Notes: generated by a model from the letters alone, not told the origin. DNA of 64,000 nt from Nephromyces sp. MM_2019 (GCA_015657535.1 JADHZB010001753.1:9874-73873); one strand, 5' to 3'; shown: positions 13,172 through 28,478, numbered from the stretch's first letter. Program-made: numbers and translations.

Positions 13172-16100
13172 TTATCTGACACTAACCCTAAACAATAGGC
13201 TGTAAAAAACCGTGGTTACCAAGCACGATAATCCCAGGACATTGTATGTCATGCCTAGAAATACAAATCGCAGAGTACAGCAAAAAAAAGACTTCAAAAA
13301 TACAGGCTACTTCAAAACTAAGTTTTTCTGAAAGAAAAATTTTTTTTCATGCATCACACATATTCCTTTGCAACATGTGCTCAGCAAAAAAGGGCAGCAC
13401 CAAAGCAGGTCCAAATTCCATGAAATTGTAACATTCAACCCATGCAGAAAAACTTTGCAAAAAATTCTGCCACATTGTAAGTCATTCTAGTATATTCTCT
13501 GAATATAACTATATCCATACAGTAACAATATCTTAAGAAAAATGCAATTCCTTGCAAAAAAATAGCTAGTGTTGGAAAGATTTTGCAATATTTAGTGAAG
13601 AAAAAAAATTAACCCCCCAGTGTATATCAGGTATCTCATTGAAATGAACATTTTCTTACTTGAATCTGGTACCATCTGCTGGGCGAGGAAGTAGTTAGAA
13701 AAGGAGTACATCATTGGGAAATAGTGTGGAGTGCCAGCATAAGTCGCTTCTGGTTTTGCCGCTTTGCTAGTGGCTGACGAGTCTTTGCTATCATTTCTAG
13801 ATGTATCTTTGCTTCCAAGATGTTCATTAGTTAAACTTTGATGATCCTTACAAAGGTTAGGATTCGTGTAGCATTTGTGGACCGGAATATTGCAAATAAC
13901 CTGTTTCTTCACCGGAATCTGTAAAAAAAGTTGTTTTTTCGGGTTTAGAAATGCTTAGATTCATACTATTGCGCAGACCTAATATCAGGTAGTTTTTTTT
14001 GTTTTATGAAATAGCAACCTTGAGGACTTCTAAATACAGCGAAGCTGATTCTTTCATAATTAAATGAGAGCCACCAAGTCTATTTTTTAGGTAACAGCAA
14101 TTTAATAATGCCAGAACTAAAAATTCAGCTCACTGCACGCAAAGTCAGAACCTGATTGCATAGTGGATTTATTAATTTTAAACCTTCTTACTATCATTCT
14201 GTATCTAAAATCTTTATAATGAAACCTTAGTATTAATTCGCACTCATTTTAGCATAAATACGTGCTTATTGCTAGTTGCATGAGTGCATATGCTAATATA
14301 TTTTATTTTAGTATGAATAGCAAAGAAAACTTGAAAATGATTCAAAAAATGGATTTTTCATAGTCTGCTCTACCACTTATATGCACTAAGTAATAAAATT
14401 ATCCTCTCAATTCAACATTCCCTTTTAGCTTGATTAACTCAGTCTATAATGGAGCTGAATAAAACTATCAAAAGAAAATCGTGAATCTGTAACTATGATA
14501 AGCATTATTTCTTCAGCTAAATCCAACGCATTTAGCAAGCACACTGAGTGAGTGCATAGCCTGAAATTAAACAGCGTAAGTTTTTATAAGCTAAGCAAGC
14601 ATTATGTCAGTACCTAGAGTCAAAGCTAAGCCGCAGAATTTAAAAAAAACTTCACCAAATGCCCTAGGAAAAAAGATCTCTCTCACATGCATCTTCTTAA
14701 ATGTGAAGATCCAGGCCCACCAGAATGAAACTTACATAGCAACTTTTAAGCTGATAAATTCAATGAACACAATACAACAGCCTTCCAAGAGCAGAATATA
14801 GTATGCTAGTTTAGGGAAACTCTTCACTCTTTACTCTGCGTTTTTTATACTTTCAGAAACTGTTTATCAAAATTTAAATCATTAAAACTATCCCAGTTTT
14901 GAAGTGCATGCTAAAAGCCAAAAATATCTTAATTTACGATTATTTACTTCATTTTTCCTGCTGCACAAGATAAAGAGTAAAAAGCTTCATTTCTGCTCCA
15001 CACCATCGTTGTAGTTTCGCTACTCTAAACATCTAGATGCTTCATACTTTTGAAGCTAAGAAACTCACTTTTCTTAAAATTCCGCTACGAATGTTTATCC
15101 CTCCTTCCGGTGCATAGGGCATTCTTGCGAATGACTTATAGTTTTTTTTTACATCAAAGCTGTAAACGGTTGAGAAGTTACTATAAATTCTCGGAAATTT
15201 TATAGATAAAAGCATACCATCAAACGCGAAAAAAGTTGCAAAAATATTTAGATCTTTATGAAGCATGACTTTTTCCATGGGTAAGCACACAGCTAGAAGT
15301 AATCTTTTGTACTCATAGAGAATGAATTCTGTATTCCACCCACTTGCTTATTATAAACCAAAAGTTGACAATGCTGGAAAAACACACTAGGATTTGATAA
15401 GGACAATACACTAGAGGATGCAATACTCATCATAATGAGGAAAAGCAGCTCAGATACCCTCTAAAGATGAAACGAACAAGCACTGCTAAGCAAGTTTTGA
15501 AGAAGCATCATCAAAGACAACTAAATTACCAATAACATTGACATGAAAAACCCCAACTAGAACTTAAAATTTCGGCGTTTTCTGCTTTAAACAAGAATTA
15601 TATAACGCATAAAATCCACGCATGTAAATCTGATATCTTAACAAATAAAGTGCAAAGATAAATTTACAAATATACAATTCTTAAATAATCAAATAAACGA
15701 CTCAAAAAATCCTCATTTTAATGACTGCACAGCTATTTATCGGAAATACGCATACACTTCTTTTGATCTCATATATATCGAGAAGACGTCATAATCCAGT
15801 TTGTGTTTTTGGGTATTAAATCGATCTGATCTTTTCTTCTTCAAAATAAAATTTTAAAAGCAAAGAGAAGCGAAGAAACAATATTAAAGCGCAGATACCA
15901 GCATGAGATACTTAAACGAGCCATTCAAGACTCAATCACTATTGTAAGAACCGAATTATTCGCCAATTTTCTAATTCAAAAATACTCAATTCTCACACAT
16001 ACCTCAATGTAATAACTTCGCAAGAATTTATCTCAGTTTCAACAATGATCTCTGGCGAAGTTTCATCATCAGAAATCTCAGGACTAAGGCATACTCTCAA

Positions 16101-19100
16101 CGCCGTGGTAGCATCATGACCCTCTGGCTAAAGTAAAATCAACAATAAAAATGCATTGCTTATAAGCCGGATAAGACTCTTAGCGGACGAAGATTTTCTT
16201 CAGAAAACCCGGGCTTAAATTGATGATTGGAGCCAATGCAATTTTCTCGCTATTTTTCGTGTCACTTCTTAAGCTATATTTCTTAACCTGGCTCACTGTG
16301 AACTATTAAAATCTTGCAAACAGGGCATGCACTACTGCTGTCTTTCCTAAGAATACATATTTGCTTTAGTACTGAACATCGCAACTAGCAATATTTCAAT
16401 GCAGGCTGAACGCGTGAGCCGCGCTCCAGCTATGACCTCAAGTGGTGAATGCCTTTTTTAAGAGAAATTCGGCAAAAAAATCAAAACTCCTAAGAAATAT
16501 CACCCAATATTTCATATAGGAGCTAATAAACCCAGTATTTTATGCCTATTTTTTACGGCATCATTGAAATAATTCCAAAGTTATAACTCTTATTAATCAA
16601 AGCTCCACGCACGCGAATTCCATCTAGTACCAAGCTCCTCATAGTTTCCAAACTTTGTTACTTAAACATGGGAAGAAGTGCATAGATAATATGACACGTG
16701 TTTGATATCTAATACTTTTTGTAATAAACTATTAAACCCTATAAGATACTCAGCAACTCCTGTAAAAAGATTAAATCAAAAATTCTTGAAAGAGCTCTCA
16801 GTGGTAGGGTAAATCAAGGAAAAGCTACTTTCCTTTAAAATGTAAATTATACAAGAAAATTCCAAAAAAAAAATTTTAGAGGGCTGATTTGCATCTTTTC
16901 ATCGGCATTTAGGGGGGAATCTGTGAATGCACGCTTGTCTGCTGTAGTTAAAGCTGCTACATAGAATCTTTTTTTCGTGTAGAAAGCCTTTTTCGCATCA
17001 TAGCACACCTTGCTACGATGAAATAAACTACCAAATAAACTCGGGAATGGATAGTTCTCAAAAATAAACGTAAAGTTAATTCTGTGTAATATTGTGTTGC
17101 TTTGTATTCAGACACGATTAATCTTGCGTGTAATGTTGGGCTTCTTTGCCTTCACGCGCTATCAATATAGCTTGCGATTTTTCTATGCTTTTTCTCGAGC
17201 TACTCATCAAAAAAACCATTTTTTTAAATTAATCGATCTAGAAATAGATGTAATCTTAGTGGTTAATAAACCAGGCAGCTATGGAAAAAATTTTGCGTTC
17301 AATTAATGTATTTTACTCTTTAATTTTTACGAATCCTGTAAAATTTTTGCGCAGATACACCTATTTTGGCAGAAACATAAAATTCACACCCACATTGCGT
17401 TTATTATAAATTCTTTTACATCTGTAATGGAAAAAAAGCCTCAATTTTAGCAGTTTGGAGCAAATTTTCGGCACTTATGTTGGCGATTTCGCTGCCTTCA
17501 GCACTGAAAAAACGGTAGCTCATCGCGATTCATCATCTTATACATATAATAGCTATGTATAAATTTAGCTTGCCGGTATTCTTTGGTCGAAAAAAAAAGC
17601 TTAATCCAGTAACTTACAGGTATTTTTCCACGGATAACGGCGGAAGCTTCGAAGGTATTAGGGTATATTCTCATGTAATGTGAAAGCTTATAATAAAACC
17701 TAAAGAGCGTGAAATACACACAAAATTAAAAATTAAAACCTTCACTACAAATAGAAGATACAAAAAAGTGCATTCAAAAGTGAAAAAACTAAAAATACCA
17801 AAAAGAACACACATGATCTTAGGTAAAACTTTCATTGGGGCAGAAAACAACACATACAGATAAAAAAACAGTTGATACCAAACCTGAAATAATGGCTGTT
17901 TTGGACACTAAATATGAATTGGATGAAAGTAGATAAATCACAATATCCTCCTCTGTCAGGATTTATCAGATTTACTGCCAAAAATTTCCAGGAAAAGAGA
18001 AAAAATCACAAAAAAACTAAAAAAATTACGTAACTACAAATATCTTTTATAAAATTGTAACAAGTGTGGTACCTCATAGACAATCTTACATCAATGCGGC
18101 TAAGGGACTAAGATGATGTGTATATAAACCTCCAGATTTTCTATTGATAGCATCAAGAAAAGGCTAAAGACGATTAGAAAGCAAAATATAGTGCATGACT
18201 AACCCAATGTCCTGCACTATTAAATGTAGATAGATGCATACTCACGTTCATCACACGTTCTCAGTATTTTACCCCGGATTACTATCACGCCACACTATAC
18301 TGCTTGCAGTTTTTAGTACTTTTCTGCAAACACACACACATTCCAGAACTTTTCCACGCTTGGAAGCACCAAGATGAATTACACTGTAATCTAACCTAAT
18401 TTTTGTAGCCTTAACAGGATTCCTATTGACAAAAACAAAAAGCCAAGTTGCTGCAAATAAGATGAGGGAAAGGTGATAAATTTGGCCTGCTTTTAGCAAA
18501 AATACTGGAGCTTTCATTGATGAATGCTAATAGACCGGAAAAAAGGCTGGTTTTTGCCAAAGAGAAGATTTAATACGAAACTTATACACAAACTGATGAT
18601 ACACTTTAGAGTTTATAAATTTTATTTTTCTTCTGTTAATTTGTAAAAAATTTGCAATCTTTGAGGAAAAATATACTTTGCTCCAGCAACTTTAAGGGGA
18701 AGCCTCACAACAAATTCAAACCGTTAAGTCATAGAGAATTTCTACACTTTGCTGCAGGCAAAGAATACACATAAAAATCGTACAAAATCGCTTAAAACAA
18801 GTCAAGTGACTTTTCAAGCAGGCAATAAATCAAACAAACACATAAACACATAAAAACTGACACATGCACACACAGAAACGAACATACGAAAACACCAACC
18901 TGGAATTTACACAACAAAAATATGACTAAATGCAATAAGATGCGAATTTTACCAAAAAACACATCAAGAATCTCCTAAACAAAATTGTAAAAAGCTCCAT
19001 AAAATATACCTTTTCTCATAGTCTAAAAAGCCACATAACAAAATCCACCATAACAAACACACAAAAAACAAAAACACAATTTTAAGTCTTCAGGCAACTC

Positions 19101-22100
19101 GCATAACCTGCGTACTACACACTAGCTAATCAAATAGCTCAAATTATCTTCGAGCTTAATTAGTAAGCTGCGTACACAAAATTTGATGCCAGAAAAAATC
19201 TGTGCAAATTACAGTTTAATTGCAAGAATTTTGTACGATGCATCAGCTAATAGATATATAAAGACTAGACTAACCTAACCCCAAACAGCACATACATAAG
19301 GAATAAATACACAAACATCAAAAATCTACTGCTGTAAATTTTCAGAGTTGCGCTATACCACATGGTAATTATTCTATACGCATATTTTAGCTTCGCACAC
19401 GCACAGTGAAAGCACAATTCTAAACGCAAAGCAGAAAAAAGTGCTAAAAGTATTGCAGACTAAACCCAAATCGGGCTCAGGCATGCGATATGTTTGTCTT
19501 TTTTATTTTCTGCACTCACACTCGCGTAATAAGTAAATCATGAGATACGCACACACACACGCGTATGACATATACGCAAGCATAAGATTTAAACACACAA
19601 ACATGCATTACAGAGACACTCAAAGCAACAAATTATGAAAAGCATACTCAAAAGCTTAAAGAAATCCTCACCACGTGCCCTCATGTTCTGAAGCTTCCTA
19701 GCGGTTCTTATCTCATGCTGATACACCTTTTATATGCGCATACAAAGGAAAAAAAACATTAAATGTAAGAACTCTTCAAGACCGTTTTGTAACAAAAAAA
19801 TCATGAGACTGAAAAATCATCCATCATTTCGAAGCAAGGGCACATTTTTTCATTCTGCTATAACTACACACACATGGACACAAAAAATATCATCAATTTT
19901 TATGATAAAACTTAACACAGTACGTAAAATCTCCTATATCATGATAAAAAGGGCTGATAAAAGACAGAAGCAAGACCGAAAAAAATTCAGATAAATATTT
20001 CAGAGTAAAAACAGATGCTACAGAGGGAAAAAGTGTATATTAACCTTTAATAAAATGCATTAAAATAAGCCAAAATAGCATTTTCGCATGAATTCTGCAG
20101 ATACAAGCCTTTAGAACTCTTAACAACGCTTCAAATATCACTAGTTTGGAACAGACTACAAGATTTCTACGCTTTAAAGACATTCTGCAAAAAACGTCCT
20201 CTCTTTATGCGCTCATCTCTAATAAAAGCATAATCCCTCTAGATTCTATTATGATGAAGCACACAAAAAGAAGCCTCCCTTACTCCCTAAAAATAGATCT
20301 CGCACACTAGCAGTTTGACAAACTTTACCTCCATGTCGTTGATTTCATAAACTGGCATATCCAAGCTAAGATTCTTTAGAGATAACATCGGATACCTGCT
20401 ATAACGTTGAGGAGCCACAGGTACCAACCTATTGGCAAGCAAGATTGATAGACAGCCTCATCACTATCAGAGCGTTCGAAAATCTCACGTTTAATTTTCA
20501 AAGAGTTTCATACTAAGTGTAAGAATTTATACTGCATTACGCTTTCGAGTAGGTGCTACTTTTTTCCCTTTTTATACTTTATCTATATGAAGATATAACC
20601 TAAATAATTTCTCTCTCCCCTTTAATTTCTTCATCCTCTATGTATGAAAAAATCACCGAGAGCAATTCGTGATTTCTCTAGTAGAGCTTATCCCTCCATG
20701 AAGTTAACGCCGAAAAGAATAAAGGCATATTAAAACGATGATGTTAAGCAATTACGCTTTTCTAATTAGCTACTCACTGAGACTATTAAGGACAAACCTG
20801 AAATGCAGCACCGTAAATGAAAAGCCATTAAAATACGGTCTGATGCTTTTTCCAGGCATAAAACACCGTAGAATATATTTTTTAGAGCTTAAAACCTAGT
20901 ATAAGCACAAGCTTCAACTGCTGATTGATTGGCTTATAAAATTATCTCGCCAAAATACTCAAACAACTACTAGTAATTTCGCCAACTGCAGAAAATAAGC
21001 AGAAATGTTGGCTGAATGTACCAACTAAGTTCTTCAAATTTATTTTGGCCAAGAAAAAAGTTAAGATTTGAAAGTATACACATGTTGATCCAGGTTTACT
21101 GCCAAACTATTCGCAATAAAGTGAAATGAAGATGACGGTGTGCATCCTGGTTTACAAGCAGTACTGATTAACGTATATTCTGGATGATTTTGTGGACAAA
21201 ATTTGAGTAAGTAAGCATGCATAAAGCTGAAGATATAAAAATAGGAAATTATTAAGATTTTGAAATTAGCTAATCTACAGAAGATTTGTAAAAATCACCT
21301 TTATAATACTTTGAATGCAGAAAATTCAGAATCTGACACCATTATTAGTTCTTCCTTTAAAATAATGATACAATTTGCAGTTGCTTCTCAAAAAAAATAC
21401 TCTGAAACAATATACTAGCCTACCAATTTTTGCATGAACACTAGATTCTTGTCCTTTTTAATCGCAGAATTCATCAAATACACATACAAAAACCACAAAA
21501 CGAGAATCATAAGGCTTGACTCTAACGCACATGCTGTTTATAAATGAAAATAAAGGTAAAAAAATGGCAAAAAAACCCTCTAATTCTTCATTTCGAAGCA
21601 TCTGCTACGCCTTTTCCGCAGAGTATACATACAAGCATTTCCTGTTCAACATAGGGTCATCATCATGTGCATCCGTTTGCACTGCACACTGAAAGTTGGA
21701 AAAATCACGAGGACTTGAAAGCTGATCCTGAATTTCTATGTTTTTATCACTTAAAGACGAGTAGTTTGCATAGCTACAACGCTCGAAACCAACATCGTTT
21801 TCATCGCCTCTTAAAGCCATTAAGATAATGCTTTTACCTAAAAAAAGTTGCAACAAAATGATTGAAGAAAGATAAATAATGAATTAAATATACATTATAC
21901 CCTAAAAAAAAAGCTAGTCTGACCAGTTATTCTCATCACGTGCAAAGTAAAAGCAGCGCTTCAGCTATCCGAATCAAATTAATAAGAAATGAAATAAACT
22001 TTTCCAGAGATTACAATAAAAACTTAAATTTAACTGGAAAAGCAAGCCCAAAAATCTCATGGAGTTCATAGAGAATTCGCGTATGCTGTGACTTGAAACA

Positions 22101-25100
22101 AATCTTCCGGTAAAAATTAAACTTTAAGAATTAAAAGAATGCTAATGGACGAAAATTTTTTTTCCGTAGCTCTGAATACCGCAAAATACAAGCAGAGCCA
22201 CCTTCATTCGCAGCCGCACACTCTTGTCCAAAAAATTATTCACACACGTAGTGGCTACATGTTTTAATGCCTACAACCAAACCCATATTTAGTTGGATAT
22301 AATTAGATTGAGAGGTGAATTTTTTTTTCTTAAAGGAAAGAAAAAAACGTATCGGCAGTGATCGAGGAAAAAAAAAAAGAGCTGAAAACAAAGAGAAGCA
22401 TAGCGGCGACAACAGTCCGAAGGACACACCGCTTAAATCAGGCCGCGGCAAAGCCGACTTGGGTTCATTCACAAGCATTAGCAATTGTCCAGTAAGAACG
22501 CGCTTGATACAAGCCCCTGACGTATCTATCGTCTCCATTCCAATAAGCTCGATAGCTTTGTAGACAGAAGCTGCAAGTATATGCTCATTAACGAGGCTCA
22601 GTAAGCCACTCTGTACAGAGAAAAGGGTAAAATAAGGGCGGTAGTCATGTAAGTATATCGATATGATCAAAAATCGTAGCAATTGGCATCATCCGCGTAA
22701 GATTGGGCATTAGGATGTGCGGACAAATGGTAGCTATCTTCCGGTAACTTTATTTGCTCCTTTAAGAACATCCGCATCTCTATTTGTCTATATCCAATGC
22801 TACCGAACTATCTAGATCAATCTAGTACTATCAATTTGATTCCATGCTACCAATTTGATTCCATCCAGTTCTATCTAATTCAATCAATCTCTGTCAATAA
22901 TGCATGTGCTGCACCTCTTCTTAATATATGGACAACCTCATTTTCAGGGGAGTCACAGAGCGCAGAAACTCAACACCCACCCCCCCCAAAAGGGTTTCCG
23001 CTATTGGGCTATTCCAAAAACTAGCAAAACAGAACCAGTAACTTCGCAAAAAAAAAATTTCATGGAGAAACGTACCATAATCGCGGAAAATACACCGAAA
23101 AATACGTGTAACCTGGTATCCCCTGAAAAACTGAAGCTAAGGCGAGCAAGCACTTGCGCATGATCTCTTACAATTTCAAAGAAGCGGCTAAAAGCGCAAG
23201 GATTTTATCACACAAAGATTAAAAGTGCGAAGAGAAGCATAAAACTCGAGGTGTTTCGGCCATTTTTACTTTGAAAGTCACTACAGACAAAGTATGCGCT
23301 GCTGACTATTTCGTTATACAGTGCTAATGGCCGCATTAAAATCTGTTGAGCTAGTAGTGTAACCATATTCCACGCAAAAAGCTATGTGCCAACTGTACTC
23401 AAAATTGTTGTTAATCCTTTTTGGGATGCTACTTAACTGATAAATTGTAGCTACAACACGCTATAGGCAGCTTTTTCCAAGTTAGTTTAACATTTGAGTT
23501 TTTTTATCTTTTTTTATGGGGTATTCGCATTCTTTATCGGCATTACTTGTAACTGAACATTCCATGTTCAGTTCTCTTTGTTCCTATAGTCTCATACAGT
23601 AAGAAATTTCAGTTATCTGTATACCCTTGGTCTAGAGGAAAAAATTCCAAGGCAATAAGTTTCGAAAAAATCCACGAGTTTTAAAAGTTCTCCAGGTTCC
23701 AGTTTCTCCGCTATATCGAGAATTTTCTTTCATGTTTTTAGCGCAAAGGCGAAATCATTATATCAGCGAAATAACCGGTTTAAGCAACTCCCAATGAAGA
23801 ACTTCTGCGGCTGGAATAGCCAAAACTATTCGATTCCCTATCACAATCTCTAAGCATCTAAAAATTGGAGTGTTCATGCATGAGCGCTTGTGAATCGGTA
23901 GGTATGCATTTTCCTTTTATATGTACACACAGGAGGCCAACGAGTGTGCTCCAATCTAAATCTGTAAAATGCATCTTACACATATACTGTAGCACCGGCG
24001 TATCCTGTGGTACCTATCTTGTTTTTTCTTTGCTTAACTATACATGCATTGACTTTGCAGCTTTGAAGGTATGAACTAGCAAAAATACTAAAGAATCTAA
24101 AATGGCACGGAAATTTTACCTTATTCTTGCAGGGGAAAAAATGTGCCCATTTCAGGTAGTTTTCGGTGCAAAGCGTTTCCTCCGGCTTTAACAGATAGTA
24201 CTGAGTGTTACGTGAGCCTTTAGCATAATTGAAAAGATAGCAAAATGAGTGAGATATCCTTTATAAGCTCAATTAAGGAGTGTTGTAAATTATAGTTAAT
24301 TACTAAAAAATGAAACATTGAATTTTTCTACCTACTATTCCATCTGAAAAATATTGGTAATCCGTCTAGGTTTATAGGGTTCAGACTCCCTGTAAAGCTA
24401 TCACCCCTTAGAGCTACCCATTATTATTTGCAAATAAGTAAATAGATTCTACAAATTAAGGCGTATAACCCAATTGAGCAAGGTAGAGTTGCTATAATTA
24501 ACAAAGACATCATCTCCTCATTGACTTCACTTTAGAAAGCTGCTTTTTTTTCCTGTAATTGCTAGCTGAGATATAGAACTTCCCAAGGAAACAACACATT
24601 TTAGTCGAAACTATTTTACTCTGACATTATCCTATAGGCAACTACCTCAAGCAAGTTTTTTACCATGAATAGTCACTGTTTGAGCAAGCGTTTCAGGATG
24701 AGAAAACGGACATCCGATTAAGGCATCCATGACAGTAGCCACTCTTAACCATCCCCTGAAAAATAACTTCATAGACTATGCACAACTTTCTGCATTCAAC
24801 ATATCAATAAAGAGTGTGTGCAGCTAAAAATATAGCTGGAACACTCCTGAAGCAGCTTTATAGTAGCTCCAAAACAAAATCTTGCAAACATTAGGAGCTA
24901 TTAAAAATGCTTTAATTGTGAAGCTCACATAAGCAGGAAACCTTGCTGACTACCGGTAAATATGCACATCATAAAGACAGCTTTAATCATAACTATCTGA
25001 ACTTCAATTTATAAAAAGTATAGAATTTTCATCTAGAAATAAATGGCGAATTACTTCCATTTCCCTGGAAATATGATTTTGGACCGCGATCCTTGACGGT

Positions 25101-26663
25101 GAGAATAATTAGAATAAATTTAACGCCCACCTATGTCATATACATTTTATGCTGCAATAGAAGAATCTTTACTAACGCAACCAAAGGAGGGGCTTATGAA
25201 CGTACAAATCTGAACATGCAACTCACAATCAGAGCTAACAGAGGTGCGAGAGGGCCGAAAGATACTAAACTAGCAAATTAAAAAATTTATATAGTCAGCA
25301 GCAAAGAACTATTTTGACTTACACAAAGGATGGTAAATAATAGGACAGGTAAAAAATATGCAAAAGGATGTGATAGAAAGGAGCTAGCATACCTATTATA
25401 TCAATTCATCAAAAAGGACTACTTCTCACAAATCATGACCAGCGCCGGAAGGTGCAATATGAATGCTAAAAAATTACCTTTCAGTTTCATCGTAGTCCAA
25501 ATCACCGTATAGCAGCGACCCTGGAGGGGGAAGAAACCATGGAGCTCCGCCCCAAGAAAGAGATTTCCACCTTCCTTGCTGCACAGATGTTCTAAAAGAA
25601 CGCAGCCTCACGTTGTTGAAAAGCTTTGATATTTCTTTTGGAAAGAGAGCATCTTGATGGAACCCATCTGCAAAGCAGAATTTCAAATTCGCTTCTTGCT
25701 TATAGTTAGTCCAAAAAAAGATCACGGGCTGAACACCGCATCATTCACCCAAAGAAACAAATACGACTTTAGTGACTTATTCGCTTTCGAGACACCGCGC
25801 CTTGTAGCCAATACTGCGTATGCAAATATATTATGGGATCTTCTCGAATTGGAAGTAAAATGAATTACCCTTCTTGATGTTAATACTGCAATAGGCAGTT
25901 TCTACAATAGCCTAAACTGTATTCGTACACGGTACTAGTAAAAAAAGCTTACTTGCGGCTATATTCCTATGAAAAAAAAAAAGCTTAAGAGCCATGACTC
26001 CACTAAAATAGTATGATATACTTCAGAACCCGGAGTAGAGCCATATAAACTACGTTGAACCAAAATCTTGCAGTAATTACAGTCTCACATATAGAAAACC
26101 GCTCAAGCCTTAGCAGAATATTTGCTTGGTTTAATTAAGCAGGTCAAGAGGTGAAATGAAAAAAAAAATTTCTTTCTGCATACTTGATATAGTGCTATGA
26201 AGCCAATTACATAGACTACTAGAGGGGAAAATGCAAAGACAAAAGTGCCAATTTTTTCCTAGACATTACGCCTTTTACTAGTGCGAAGTACTTAAGATAT
26301 TAATTCGAGCAAGCAGTTCAAGCATACGCTAAGCAATCATAAGGCAACATAAATAGCCAAAAAGAAGACTACCTTTGTGATGTCACTTGAATACGTTGCT
26401 TTGACTGTTTCATAGCGGGCAATAACAAAAAAAAACTATTTCTCACCTGAAGACGCAGTCTCCAGCCTGAGCGTAATCTTAAGTAGCAGCAGCGATGCAA
26501 GGTCCACGGAGCTTTTCTCTCGCAACCGCGTGGCTGAAATCTGCTCCTCAAATGCATCAGTTGCATGAGAATACGAAATTATTTGAGGCTGGGCAGGTGA
26601 CAGAACAGATAGTACGGCTATCACTGGAACCACAACACAAGGTAACAGAAGCCTTGGCTGCAT
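13172..26663 (-). CDS. PIGT: GPI transamidase subunit PIG-T / GPI16, 15 exons, complete
   Basis: PIG-T is the ER-membrane subunit of the complex that attaches GPI anchors to proteins. Exons, 5' to 3' on the minus strand: 26447-26663, 25478-25694, 24664-24755, 24120-24217, 22430-22610, 21633-21837, 20329-20398, 19672-19726, 18338-18450, 18090-18163, 17618-17699, 16003-16127, 15069-15159, 13660-13918, 13172-13254. All 14 junctions have GT and AG and agree in phase; the total is 1,962 bases, 653 residues plus stop, close to the family's 580-610. Residues 1-25 are a signal peptide. Family landmarks: LFPKEIS with QGRWKSLSWG (exon 2), ETLCTENYLKW (exon 4, Cys192, matching the PIG-T Cys that bonds to PIG-K), PYAPEGGINI (exon 13), and the final MTYNVLG membrane anchor with a four-residue tail. 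The acceptor of exon 7 could lie three bases later. Confidence 0.9.
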
Positions 26664-27101
26664 CGCAAATAGTAAAAAGTGCTCTCAATCTTCGCTAGCT
26701 TAAAAACCGTCCAATAGTATCCTTGAGAGTTCAGTCAAGGCCCCAATACGTTCAACTACATAATAACACTGTCTGCAATTAAGGGTATCAGACAGCGCAA
26801 ACAAACCTCCATTCTCTGGTCAGACCAGTGAACGACACGCTAGAAATATTTCCCAGGTTTCAATAAAGCAAATATATAAACTTCTGAGCAAGTCTTCAAG
26901 CAAAGGTGTCATTTCCTTTGTTCCACCACCTTGTAGGCCACCCGCCGCTCAATTTTAAAACAAGCGATTCGTTGTCACTTAAATTGATAGGTCTGAAATT
27001 GGAATCAACCCATGAGGTTTTTGCATAATTCCCTGCTATCAATCAAAATTGTCTAAGGTATTCTACACCCCAGTAGCATCAACATAGATAGAGCTCTCAA
27101 A

Positions 27102-28478
27102 ATGCAACAACAAAATTTACAAAGATACGGCGAGGCAACATTGTAGCAAAAGCAGCAGCGCGTCATAATGCAAGAATTGTATAAGTAGTAATATCTCTAG
27201 TTCTGGATGCAGCTCCGGTGGCACCCTGGATATTAACGGTCTCCAGGTAAACAAAGGTTGTGCGTATCACTCGAATACAGATTTAATTTGTGATTTCTAT
27301 GCATCAAGGTGAACGTGCTTCAGTGAGCGCAAGCGGCAGCATAAAAAGTTTGAAATGCCAAGTCATCCTAATACTGGTACTGCAGCTGGAGGCAGCGGAT
27401 CCCTACAACTTTCAGTACACCCTTAGGCCCTCTAACAGAATGGGCGCTCTGGATAACGATGAGTTTTTCCAAGCATTGGTTGCCACCGTATACTCATTCA
27501 GAAAACACTTAAAAAACATGCGCATACCCCAGCTGAAACCATCGAATCAATGCCTCACCTATCACCCATTGCTTGGTCCTTTTCTGATTTCGCCGCGTGC
27601 GATACGAACAGTCATAAATGGGTTTAACGGGTTCAACCTGTCCTCTCATGTGGAAAAAGTAGAAAACGATTGCATTCAGCTAGTAATATTCGCAATTACC
27701 ATAGCTTTTCACACTTCTAGACTACGGATCCAAACAAGACAGACGGTTCTGTCCAGCTGCTGCCAACTGAGAGCATTATTTCTGCGCACTGATGTTGACT
27801 ATAGCTTAGAAAGAGAATGCGCAGCGAATCTTTTAGTGCCTACTTTCTCCTATCAGTTAACTAGACAAAAAATACGAATGTAACTGCACGTACGAATGAT
27901 GGAACCGCAGAGCTGTCCCAATGCTTCTAATCAGAATATCATCATCGACATGACAGTACTTCGCATTGTCTATATGCTTAGTTGATAATGCCCTCTCGAC
28001 ATATTAAAAATGAAGTTACATGTCTACCAATGGCATGGCGCTTCAAATTACCGCTGATATGCACTAAACACGACCGGAACCTCATAAAAACAGTTTTGGT
28101 AACCGACTTACTTCTTACGAGATGCACGCGCATCGTAGGTATTTTTTACTAACGCTATTGTTTTACCAGGATCGGCAGTCTGCATTCAAACTAGTGATCA
28201 AGTACGGACTTTAAGCGATGCTGCACCATACTTCATAGATGGTAAACTACTTTACAGGGAACCAAGCCGTCACGGGGTGCTAAAACCGGGAAGCTTGTAC
28301 GAATATCTGGCGTAGGCGTGGTAAGCCTTACATATGAATCAGTGTCCCACTTTTAGCAGGTGGACAAAAAGCTATTTCTGATGCATGTAATGCAGCAATG
28401 GAGTTATTTCAATTACTTCGTGTGCTCATGCAGGGCTTGCGACACTGCAGCACTATAGAAAGTGCCCTAGCCTCTTAG
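27102..28478 (+). CDS. Candidate multi-exon gene, unidentified
   Basis: Tentative exons: 27102-27142 (ATG in the context CAAAATGC), 27201-27246, 27386 to an unresolved donor before 27883, 28170-28241 and 28357-28478 (stop TAG). Junctions 27142/27201, 27246/27386 and 28241/28357 agree in phase and have GT and AG ends; acceptors at 28169 (TTTTACCAG) and 28356 (CCCACTTTTAG) are good. The link from the 27386 exon to 28170 needs a phase-1 donor that I cannot place, so an exon is missing or the model is wrong. Peptides include DPYNFQYTLRPSNRMGALDN and GGQKAISDACNAAMELFQLL. I recognise no family. A further acceptor-bounded frame at 28711-28842 may be an alternative 3' exon. Confidence 0.3.

Noticed and set aside
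15160..15290. Upstream half of an 82-codon minus-strand frame as part of the PIG-T exon
   Set aside because: The acceptor GTTTACAG at 15160-15161 gives the only phase that joins to the exon ending at 16003, and restores the family motif around PYAPEGGINI; the upstream half is intron.
22315..22563. Plus-strand 82-codon frame
   Set aside because: It is antisense to PIG-T exon 22430-22610, which has splice and family support.
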